DNA from: Kangiella taiwanensis
GTDB taxonomy: Bacteria; Pseudomonadota; Gammaproteobacteria; Enterobacterales; Kangiellaceae
Length of the DNA stretch: 64,000 nucleotides
Direction of reading: 5' to 3'
Assembly: GCF_020005165.1 (NCBI RefSeq)
Contig: NZ_JAHCLT010000001.1
Span: 744,001-808,000 of the forward strand
A model generated the notes under the pieces. The model was not told where the DNA came from and made no database searches. It saw nothing but the letters and a program-made list of their open reading frames with translations. Both the position numbers and the translations under genes were made by a program. The first letter of the stretch is position 1; each line of letters opens with the position of its first letter. This document shows, in pieces, positions 27,118-35,161 of this stretch.

Positions 27118-29076
27118 TCAGCTAAGCATTTCTGCGGCTTCTTTCTGAGTGTTCTCAATAATCGGTGGGATAGGGCAGTCTAAGCATTCTGCTATGGCTC
27201 TCAATAACTCAATTTCTTGGTGCTCGATGACGCCATCATGTTCAATCGCTTCTTCTAGACCATTGAGTAACGGTTTTTTCAGCATCGGCGACAAACGACG
27301 CAGGGTGTTCAATGCCTGATGAAAGGTCTCTGCATCAAATGAATCATCCAGTAGCTGTAGCTGGCTTGAGCTAAAACCGTCGAATACCTGCTTGAACACG
27401 GTTTCTTTGGTTGCCTGCTCTTGACCACTAGCGTGAATGACGGCTGATAACAACACCTGTAATTCCGCTTCGACTTTACTGAAACGCATGATCGCTTTCT
27501 TGCTTTGCTGACCTGCGCCAATTAGATTTTTGTGGATAAGAGAATACAAGACGTATTCAAATTGGCTAACGTGGCTATCCTGGTGGATCAGTTTGCGTAA
27601 TAGGCTAAAGAATTGCTTGCGCTCCGCTTGCGATAGACGGCGTAAACTCGGCATAGCCAAGTCAAGAATAGCAAGACGGAGCTGGCGCTGTTCTTTTGTG
27701 ATATGGCTTGCTAGCTCTAAAATTTTATCGCTACTATCATCGCCGTAAACGTTTTGAATGAGGGCTAATGAGGATTCATCTACTTGCCCATGGTCGCTTA
27801 ACAATAGCGCGAAAACCAAGTGCATGGCGTGGCTGCTAGAATGATGACCGTGTGCGGCGGTAGTAATAATCGCCGGTAAGGCCATCAGCAGCTCGCCGGC
27901 GGCATGCATGTGCATAGTGGTTGGTTTACCAACCGTATCAGCGAGGCCGCCAATATCAAATCCTCGGTCTTTGGCTTCGGTTTCTGCCTGTGCTTTTTGA
28001 CGCTCTTCTTCTAAAGCTTGCTGTTGTGTTTTACGCTCGGCTTCTTGATCTTTTTGCTCTTTAAACTGTCGCCAACCTGGCATGATCGCGGACAAGCGCT
28101 TCTCAATTGGTGGGTGCGTCGCTAAACTGTTAAAGCTTAGTTTAATTGGCTCAGCGATACACATGTGGCTGGTTTCTTCAGCGTGGGAGTTGTTGAGCAA
28201 GGAGCTTTGGCGTTGAATTTTGATAAAAGCGCCAGCCAAACCTTCATTGTCCCGAGCGTATTGAATGGCTGAGGCATCGGCTAAAAATTCACGTTGACGT
28301 GAAATAGCGGCTTTAATCAAACGCCCAAAGAATAATCCGATGGAGCCGATGGCATAAATGGACAGGCCGATCAATAAAATAGCGACTACTGCGCCGCCAC
28401 TTTCTTTACTGCTACGAGTAGAGCCACCGTAACGGAAAGCTCGCATCATAAAGTAGCCCGCTTGGCCGAGAATTAAAATACCCGCTAAGATGCTGATAAG
28501 TCGAACATTAATGCGCATGTCAGCATTAAAAATATGACTGAACTCATGAGCAACAACGCCTTGGAGCTCTTGGCGTGTAAGCTGTTCTAGAGCGCCTCGG
28601 GTTACGACCATTACCGTGTCTGCGCTTTCAATACCAGCGACAAAAGCGTTAATCGCATCTTCCTGATCCATGACGTACACCGTCGGAACGGAGGTTCCAG
28701 AGGCAATTGACATTTCTTCAACCACGTTGAGTAAGCGTCTCTCTAACAAATCATTAGTATCGGGCAAGATTTCCCGACCATTGACCATGCGCGCTACGGC
28801 TTTGCCGCCATCGCCTAGCGATATCCAACGGTAGAGACTGCCAATGACAATTAAGCCGATAGAGCCGAAAGTGATGTAATAGAACCAACTTTCTTTAAAC
28901 CATTGGCTTAAAGACATGCCCTGTCCATCGTTGTTAGTGGCGAATCCACTAAAATTGAATAAGCCCCAAATGGCGAGGTTTAAGGCGACAACGATTAAAA
29001 TGACGGCGCATAAAAAGTAGAAGATCAGCAGCTTGGTTTTACGCCGAGCTGCTGCTTGATGCTCAAAAAAGTCCAT
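27118..29076 (-). CDS. M48-family membrane metalloprotease with long C-terminal extension
   Basis: A 652-residue inner-membrane zinc protease. Two membrane segments lie near the N-terminus (about 16-38 and 53-70). The catalytic helix VVAHEFSHIFNADMRIN (HExxH) is at about 175-190, followed by two more membrane segments and the downstream glutamate region (REFLADASAIQYA). E. coli HtpX is about 293 residues. The extra 340 residues form a soluble Gln/Glu/Lys-rich part and a helical TerB-like end (about 580-640). LemA is encoded 22 bases upstream, a recurrent pairing thought to act in membrane protein quality control. Confidence 0.9.
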   Translation of the reverse strand: MDFFEHQAAARRKTKLLIFYFLCAVILIVVALNLAIWGLFNFSGFATNNDGQGMSLSQWFKESWFYYITFGSIGLIVIGSLYRWISLGDGGKAVARMVNGREILPDTNDLLERRLLNVVEEMSIASGTSVPTVYVMDQEDAINAFVAGIESADTVMVVTRGALEQLTRQELQGVVAHEFSHIFNADMRINVRLISILAGILILGQAGYFMMRAFRYGGSTRSSKESGGAVVAILLIGLSIYAIGSIGLFFGRLIKAAISRQREFLADASAIQYARDNEGLAGAFIKIQRQSSLLNNSHAEETSHMCIAEPIKLSFNSLATHPPIEKRLSAIMPGWRQFKEQKDQEAERKTQQQALEEERQKAQAETEAKDRGFDIGGLADTVGKPTTMHMHAAGELLMALPAIITTAAHGHHSSSHAMHLVFALLLSDHGQVDESSLALIQNVYGDDSSDKILELASHITKEQRQLRLAILDLAMPSLRRLSQAERKQFFSLLRKLIHQDSHVSQFEYVLYSLIHKNLIGAGQQSKKAIMRFSKVEAELQVLLSAVIHASGQEQATKETVFKQVFDGFSSSQLQLLDDSFDAETFHQALNTLRRLSPMLKKPLLNGLEEAIEHDGVIEHQEIELLRAIAECLDCPIPPIIENTQKEAAEMLS

Positions 29077-29098
29077 AGTTGAAAGTTAGCGTTATGAA

Positions 29099-29686
29099 TT
29101 AGCTAAAATCAACCTTAACGGCTTCACGAACTTGCTCGTCTTCGATTTCGAACAATTCTGCTTCTTTAAAGCCAAATGGGTTGGCGATAAAGTTATTCGG
29201 CACCTGCTCGCGGTAAGTGTTGTACTCCATAACTGAGTCGTTATAAGCCTGACGTGCAAAAGCAATTTTGTTTTCCGTGGTGCTTAGTTCTTCCATTAAC
29301 TGTTCCATTGTTTGGTTAGCTTTAAGATCTGGGTAAGCTTCTGATAACGCGAATAAACGGCCAAGTGCTCCTGTTAATTGACCTTCTGCTTGATTCAAGT
29401 GCTTAATTGCATCAGGATCGTCGGGATTGGCAGCCGCGGTCTGGTTCGCTGATACGGCGCTATTTCGAGCGCTGATAACGGCTTCCAGGGTTTCCTTTTC
29501 GTGCTTCATGTAGCCTTTGGCCGTTTCGACTAAGTTAGGAATTAAGTCATAACGACGGTTAAGCTGAACGTCGATTTGCGCAAATGCATTTTTGAAACGG
29601 TTTCTAAGCGTGACCAGCTTGTTATAAATGGTGACAAAGAACAACACCAACGCTGCAATCACGATTAATGTGATCATAGTACCCAT
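29099..29686 (-). CDS. LemA family protein
   Basis: A 195-residue protein with one N-terminal membrane segment (about 4-21) and a helical LemA domain. The hallmark is RFKNAFAQIDVQLNRRYDLIPNLVETAKGYMKHE, split here across about residues 31-64. The function is unknown; LemA genes frequently precede HtpX-like M48 proteases, as here, where the protease follows by 22 bases. The start has a GGAGT site 9 bases upstream. Confidence 0.95.
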   Translation of the reverse strand: MGTMITLIVIAALVLFFVTIYNKLVTLRNRFKNAFAQIDVQLNRRYDLIPNLVETAKGYMKHEKETLEAVISARNSAVSANQTAAANPDDPDAIKHLNQAEGQLTGALGRLFALSEAYPDLKANQTMEQLMEELSTTENKIAFARQAYNDSVMEYNTYREQVPNNFIANPFGFKEAELFEIEDEQVREAVKVDFS

Positions 29687-29887
29687 TGTGGCAGACTCCT
29701 TTTTTAAATTATCTATTTAATCCTAGCAGTGAAGCATAATTTAAACTACTTTTTGTTTGTAAACAACTGTAACCTTCTGATTATCAATGGTTTATACGGT
29801 ATTTGAAATGCAGCGAAAATTGATTTCTGGGCGATATCAACGTATCGTCGTAGCATCGATATCACCATCACTTTTAGCACTTACGGC

Positions 29888-32773
29888 ATGAGAACTGACT
29901 TTAGTTTACCAGCGTCATTACAAGAACTGGCTGAAAAACGATATATGCAGTGGCAAGAGGCGTTATCCTCCTCGGTAACTGAATATGAGCCAGAAAAAGC
30001 GAAGTTTGTGCTCGCTTCGAGTGATTATATTGCCCGTTGGGTAATCAAGCATCCCCAGTGGCTGCTTGATGCAATTAATGGGGTATCAATAGAGCAAGGA
30101 TTAAGTCAGCTGCCAGAGCGGTTTGAGCTGACCTTGTCTGAATTCGATATGAAGAAGCGTTTACGGCTGGAGCGTCACTATTGGTCGATACTGATTGCGG
30201 TAAATGACATCTTTCAATTGGCTGATATCAAAGCCATCACCTTTTACCAATCGACCCTAGCCGATATTTTGGTGCAAGCAGCTTATCGATGGGCTGAACA
30301 TCAGCTCCATCAACAATACGGCAGGCCTCTAAGCGCTAATGGCGAGTTACAGCAAATGCTGATCATTGCCATGGGTAAGATGGGTGGACGAGAACTGAAT
30401 TTCTCCTCGGATATTGACCTCATCTTTGCTTTTCCTGAAGAAGGGGAAACGGATCGCGAATCGAAGCCCATTGAAAATCAGAAGTTTTTTATGCGCTTAG
30501 GACAAAAGCTTATTAGCTTGTTGTCCGATATGACACACGATGGCTTTGTTTATCGCGTTGATATGCGGCTTAGGCCTTATGGGCAAAGTGGCGCCTTGGT
30601 AACGAACTTCAACGCGCTACAGGACTATTATGTGGAGCAAGGGCGTGAGTGGGAACGATTCGCCATGATTAAAGCAAGAGTCATCAATGGTGATGATGAA
30701 ACTAAGGCTACGCTTGAGCAGATCATACGTCCGTTTAGTTACCGCCGTTATATCGACTTTAGTGTGTTGGAGTCGATACGACAGCTGAAGCAGAAAATCG
30801 CCAGTGAATTATTGCGGAAGAATGCTAAAGGAAACATCAAGTTAGGTGAAGGCGGTATTCGTGAACTAGAGTTTATCGTGCAGTCATTGCAGCTAATCGG
30901 TGGTGGTCGACATCCAGTACTACAAACGAAAAACTGGTGGCACAGCCTCGATACGCTTCAAGTCAAAGAGTTTATTCCGCCTCAAGAAGCTGCACCGCTA
31001 AAAAAAGCGTACGAATTTTTGCGTAAGCTTGAAAACGCGATTCAAATTCGTGATGAAGAACAGACCCAAAACTTGCCAACGGAAACCGCGGAGCAATCTC
31101 AGGTTGCCGCTATGTTAGGCAGTGATTCTTGGGCGGAAGTGGTTGAAACGTTAAGTCTCCACCAAGGCTGTGTGGCGCGTTTTTTCAAGGGGCTTTTTCA
31201 TGATCCGCACGATGAAGAAAAGGTCGATGAAGATTGTGAGTGGGTACAGAAGTGGATTGAAGGAAACCTCAACGCAGAACAAGAAGCGGATTTGAAGGCG
31301 AGGCTTTTTATCACGCAAGATATGATCGATACGGTCAGCCAGTTTCGAAACGAGTTTTCAGAACGCAAAATTGGCAGTCGTGGTTTAACACGATTGGATC
31401 AATTGTTACCGCATTTGTTAATCGAAGCTGGTAAGCAACCTGAACCAGAAACCACATTGCAGCGCTGTATTGAGTTATTACAAGGTGTTGGCCGCCGAAC
31501 GGCTTATTTCGAGATGTTGGCAGAGAATTTGCCCGTTTTGGAGTACTTGGTGCAACTCGTCTCTCGCTCCCGCTGGCTGGCTAAACAGATGTCGATTTAT
31601 CCGTCGCTATTGGACGAACTCTTATTCCCCAGCAACTTTGGCAAACAGCTGAGTAAAGGCGATTTAGCGAGCCAATTGCGCCAGGCGTTGATACGGATTG
31701 AAGCTGATGACATAGAGGGGCAACTGGTCGCATTGGGCGGTTTTAAACAATCCAGTCAGTTCAAAATTGCGGCGGGCGATCTAACCGGACGCTTTGATAT
31801 TAGCGCTGTGTCGCAACAGCTAACCGACTTAGCAGAGGTCATCGTTGAGTACTTATTGCAGTTTGCATGGCGAGAAACGGTGGCAAAGTTCGGCGTGCCA
31901 CCTGAGTGTGAAGAGGGGCTAGCATCAGGCTTTTTGGTATTAGGTTACGGTAAACTGGGTGGTGATGAGCTGGGATACGGCTCGGATCTTGATTTGGTGT
32001 TTTTGTATCATGGTGACCCTCAATCCGAAACCACGGGAAGAAATCATTCTGGTGAAAAAGCGTTAGAACTGCACCAGTTTTATACTCGACTTGCACAGCG
32101 CCTAGTGCACTATTTAGGCACGAGAACGCAACAAGGCATTATGTATGAAGTGGATACTAGGCTTCGTCCTTCAGGGCGCTCTGGCATGTTAGTAAGCCAC
32201 ATTGATGCTTTTAAAAAATACCAACATAACGAAGCTTGGACTTGGGAACATCAAGCCTTGGTGAGGGCTCGTCCAATCGCTGGAGACCAAGAGCTCCGAG
32301 ACGATTACTTGGCGTTGCGTGCTGAGATTCTCGCAAAGCCGAGTTCGGCACAATCTGAAAATCAAGACTTGGCCAGTGACGTCGTCGCTATGCGTAAAAA
32401 GATGCGCGATAACCTCAATAAGTCTGACAGCAAACTCTGGGACATCAAGCAGGGTGATGGCGGCTTGGTTGATATTGAGTTTTTAGTTCAATACTGGGCA
32501 TTGAGCCATTCTGCATCGCTAACGAAACGTTTAGATCATGAGTCGCTGCCGTTTAATAATGTCGACTGGCTGCAGTTACTGGCAAAGCATGGGCATATCT
32601 CACAAGAAATTCGTGACCAACTGATAGACAATTACCGAACGTTTCGAGATATTGCGAATCATAGCTCATTACAAAGTCAGCCACAGCTAGTTCCGATCAA
32701 TGAACTACAAAGCGAGCGTAACAAAGTGGTAGACTTGTGGCATTCGACATTTGCAAATGTCGAGGTACAATAA
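29888..32773 (+). CDS. glnE: Bifunctional glutamine synthetase adenylyltransferase/deadenylase
   Basis: Controls glutamine synthetase by adding or removing AMP in response to PII. The 961-residue protein (946 in E. coli) has two nucleotidyltransferase domains. The N-terminal deadenylylation domain shows NFSSDIDLIFAFPEEG (about 171). The C-terminal adenylylation domain shows YGSDLDLVFLYHGD (about 698), with GRSGMLVSH and the conserved QGDGGLVDIEFLVQ block following. It is the last anchor of the conserved E. coli-like neighbourhood in this window. Confidence 0.97.
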   Translation: MRTDFSLPASLQELAEKRYMQWQEALSSSVTEYEPEKAKFVLASSDYIARWVIKHPQWLLDAINGVSIEQGLSQLPERFELTLSEFDMKKRLRLERHYWSILIAVNDIFQLADIKAITFYQSTLADILVQAAYRWAEHQLHQQYGRPLSANGELQQMLIIAMGKMGGRELNFSSDIDLIFAFPEEGETDRESKPIENQKFFMRLGQKLISLLSDMTHDGFVYRVDMRLRPYGQSGALVTNFNALQDYYVEQGREWERFAMIKARVINGDDETKATLEQIIRPFSYRRYIDFSVLESIRQLKQKIASELLRKNAKGNIKLGEGGIRELEFIVQSLQLIGGGRHPVLQTKNWWHSLDTLQVKEFIPPQEAAPLKKAYEFLRKLENAIQIRDEEQTQNLPTETAEQSQVAAMLGSDSWAEVVETLSLHQGCVARFFKGLFHDPHDEEKVDEDCEWVQKWIEGNLNAEQEADLKARLFITQDMIDTVSQFRNEFSERKIGSRGLTRLDQLLPHLLIEAGKQPEPETTLQRCIELLQGVGRRTAYFEMLAENLPVLEYLVQLVSRSRWLAKQMSIYPSLLDELLFPSNFGKQLSKGDLASQLRQALIRIEADDIEGQLVALGGFKQSSQFKIAAGDLTGRFDISAVSQQLTDLAEVIVEYLLQFAWRETVAKFGVPPECEEGLASGFLVLGYGKLGGDELGYGSDLDLVFLYHGDPQSETTGRNHSGEKALELHQFYTRLAQRLVHYLGTRTQQGIMYEVDTRLRPSGRSGMLVSHIDAFKKYQHNEAWTWEHQALVRARPIAGDQELRDDYLALRAEILAKPSSAQSENQDLASDVVAMRKKMRDNLNKSDSKLWDIKQGDGGLVDIEFLVQYWALSHSASLTKRLDHESLPFNNVDWLQLLAKHGHISQEIRDQLIDNYRTFRDIANHSSLQSQPQLVPINELQSERNKVVDLWHSTFANVEVQ

Positions 32774-32801
32774 AGCAACACCGCAAAACAGGGAGCTGAC
32801 A

Positions 32802-33014
32802 GTGAGCAATCAAACTGCTAAATCATCTGCTGAGACAGCGAGCAAGAATAAAGTCAGTCAAAGGGTGATCAACGTCACCACCGAAGACTTGCCATTAAGT
32901 TGTCCAATGCCTGATATGACTTTATGGAGTCAGCACCCGCGTGTATTCATCCCGATAGAAAATGGCGAAGGCCATTGCCCTTATTGTGGTAATACTTTTC
33001 TTTTGAAGTCTTAA
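32802..33014 (+). CDS. Small zinc-finger domain protein (NDUFS6-like)
   Basis: A 70-residue protein read from the GTG at 32802, which has a GGGAG site 7 bases upstream; a longer frame open from 32751 begins inside glnE and is not supported. The core LPLSCPMPDMTLWSQHPRVF followed by HCPYCGNTF matches the short bacterial zinc-finger family related to the NDUFS6 subunit of complex I (one Cys, one His, and a CxxC pair). The function is unknown. It lies between glnE and an aspartate kinase gene, with a 14-base gap to the latter. Confidence 0.88.
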   Translation: MSNQTAKSSAETASKNKVSQRVINVTTEDLPLSCPMPDMTLWSQHPRVFIPIENGEGHCPYCGNTFLLKS

Positions 33015-33028
33015 CCGAATTCCAATCA

Positions 33029-34417
33029 ATGACACAAGATAATCAAAGACCTTCATGGGTTGTTCTAAAGTTTGGTGGCTCCAGTGTATCGAGTCTCGAC
33101 GACTGGAATAACATCGCACAAATCATCAAAGATAATTTACAACAAGGCGTTAAAGTCGCGGTGGTGCATTCTGCTTTTAAGAATGTCACCAATCAGTTAG
33201 AAAAACTGGCGCAACAAGCGACAAGTGGAGAGCATGAAGAACTGTTCGCAGAGTTAAAGCAGTACCATGTTGAAATGGCGCAGCAATTACAGTTGGATAA
33301 CTCCTTGTTAACGGAGCGATTAAAGGCACTAGGAGAGGCGCTCAGCAAGGTTTCGACTAATGGCAAGCTAACTTCTCAGTTACGTGCAGAGGTTGTAGCG
33401 CACGGTGAGTTGTTATCATCGACACTGGGAGCCGAGTTTTTAGCAGGCCAACTTAAAGAGTCTTACCAAACTCAGTGGGTTGATGCGCGCGAATTGTTTG
33501 TTTCTGAAGTAGAGGCGAACAACAATCTCAATGATCAGTATTTAAATGCCGTGTGCCACCCACGCCCTGATCATGCACTGTCTCAACAGTGGGCAGATAA
33601 GTATGATGTGGTACTGACACAAGGCTTTATCGCCAGCAATGAAGCAGGTGAAACCGTGTTGTTAGGTCGTGAGGGTTCAGATACTTCGGCGTCGTATGTG
33701 GCAGCGTTGCTAGAAGCTAAAAAACTAGAAATATGGACTGACGTAGCCGGTATGTTCACTACAGACCCAAACAAATTAAGCGAAGCCAAGAAGTTAGAGC
33801 AGGTCAGTTACGCGCAAGCTTTTGAAATGGCGGAAGCCGGCGCGAAAGTGTTGCACCCGCGGTGCTTGAGCACGGTCATGCCGTACCGCATCCCTATTGA
33901 AATTAAGAATACACACCAGCCACTTGAGACTGGCACCATGATCAATGGCGAAGAAACTGACTCGCGTTGGGTCAAATCGATTGCCGTAAAACAAAATGTT
34001 CCTGTAATGACATTGTTGCTAGGGCGTCGCGGTCAACAGCCTGAAACGCTGCAAAAAGTGTTCACCGTTTTTAATGAATTAGAACTTGGCTGTGAACTGT
34101 TGGCTTCAACCAAAGAGTCACTAGTCATGGCGGTAGAAACCAGCAACAGTGTACATGGTGAAGACATACTAAATGAGCTGTCGGTAAAGCTTGCCGAAAT
34201 GTGCCGTAGTGTATTACTGTCGCACAGCGCAATCATTACGCTAGTCGGCTGCCAGTCCAGCCAAGCGCTGTGGCATCTGTTACAAATCGACGCCGAGCTC
34301 CCAGACCAGTGGCTACTCCTTAGCCACACATCAAGCGATCAACACTTATCCTTCCTAGTCAGTGATGATGACGCTTTGGATATACTGAAATTACTGCATA
34401 AACATTTAATACAATAA
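33029..34417 (+). CDS. Aspartate kinase
   Basis: Phosphorylates aspartate, the first step toward lysine, threonine and methionine. The 462-residue protein has the amino-acid kinase domain with VLKFGGSSVSSLDDW at the N-terminus and the GREGSDTSASYVAAL and WTDVAGMFTTDPNKL blocks (about 212-255). Two ACT regulatory domains occupy about 310-460. It is a stand-alone kinase with no fused homoserine dehydrogenase or diaminopimelate decarboxylase, although the sequence style recalls the kinase half of the bifunctional decarboxylase fusions. A strong terminator follows. Confidence 0.92.
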   Translation: MTQDNQRPSWVVLKFGGSSVSSLDDWNNIAQIIKDNLQQGVKVAVVHSAFKNVTNQLEKLAQQATSGEHEELFAELKQYHVEMAQQLQLDNSLLTERLKALGEALSKVSTNGKLTSQLRAEVVAHGELLSSTLGAEFLAGQLKESYQTQWVDARELFVSEVEANNNLNDQYLNAVCHPRPDHALSQQWADKYDVVLTQGFIASNEAGETVLLGREGSDTSASYVAALLEAKKLEIWTDVAGMFTTDPNKLSEAKKLEQVSYAQAFEMAEAGAKVLHPRCLSTVMPYRIPIEIKNTHQPLETGTMINGEETDSRWVKSIAVKQNVPVMTLLLGRRGQQPETLQKVFTVFNELELGCELLASTKESLVMAVETSNSVHGEDILNELSVKLAEMCRSVLLSHSAIITLVGCQSSQALWHLLQIDAELPDQWLLLSHTSSDQHLSFLVSDDDALDILKLLHKHLIQ

Positions 34418-34445
34418 AAAAAGGCGCTGAAAAGCGCCTTTTTTT
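34416..34445. terminator. Bidirectional terminator between aspartate kinase and nfuA
   Basis: A stem of up to 13 base pairs (34416-34428 with 34433-34445) encloses a GAAA tetraloop. The core is AAGGCGCT/AGCGCCTT, flanked by an A-run on the left and a T-run on the right. It can therefore terminate both convergent genes. Confidence 0.9.
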
Positions 34446-34462
34446 ATTAGTAACTAATGAAA

Positions 34463-35041
34463 TTAGTAATAGGGGTTTTCACCAGCGGCGTGTTCAGTGA
34501 CGTCTTTTACGCCTTTCACTTCAGGGACTTTTTCCATCAAGGTTTTTTCGATACCTTCTTTCAGGGTGACGTCGACCATGCCACAGCCTTGGCAACCGCC
34601 GCCGAATTGAAGTACCGCGATACCGTCGTCGGTAAACTCGGTTAGAGCGACTTGACCGCCGTGGTTAGCCAGTTCTGGATTGATCTCAGACTCGAGGTAG
34701 TAACGAATGCGATCAACCGCTGGTGCGTCATCATCGACCTTACGCGCTTTGGCGTTCGGTGCCTTCAGAGTTAATTGACCGCCCGTTGTTTCTTTCTGGT
34801 AGTCAATTTCGGCTTCTTCTAAGTAAGGTGCGCTGTCTTCATCGATAAACGCTGAGAAACCTTCAAACTTAAGCTCGGTATCGTTATCTTCAACTGCATC
34901 GGGCGGGCAGTAAGATACGCCACACTCTGCATGAGCCGTACCAGGATTGACGACGAATACGCGGATCCCAGTATTTTCATCTTCTTGCCCAGCGAGTAAG
35001 CGGCGAAAGTGTTCTTGTGCTGCTTCTGAAACATTAATCAT
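34463..35041 (-). CDS. nfuA: Fe-S biogenesis protein NfuA
   Basis: Carrier that receives and delivers [4Fe-4S] clusters, important under oxidative stress and iron limitation. The 192-residue length matches E. coli NfuA (191). The N-terminal degenerate A-type scaffold domain ([20 protein letters not shown]) lacks the cluster cysteines, as expected. The C-terminal Nfu domain carries the CxxC ligand pair in [18 protein letters not shown] (about 148-165). It is divergent from the secreted M14 peptidase gene. Confidence 0.97.
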   Translation of the reverse strand: MINVSEAAQEHFRRLLAGQEDENTGIRVFVVNPGTAHAECGVSYCPPDAVEDNDTELKFEGFSAFIDEDSAPYLEEAEIDYQKETTGGQLTLKAPNAKARKVDDDAPAVDRIRYYLESEINPELANHGGQVALTEFTDDGIAVLQFGGGCQGCGMVDVTLKEGIEKTLMEKVPEVKGVKDVTEHAAGENPYY

Positions 35042-35161
35042 ATATAACTAAACCGTTTTGCTATCAGTAAATCTATTCATTTTCCTAGTATACCGTATGT
35101 GAGGGCTTGCAGCGATAATTGCAACCGTTAGAATGAAGAAAACGACTAAAATTTGCTGACA

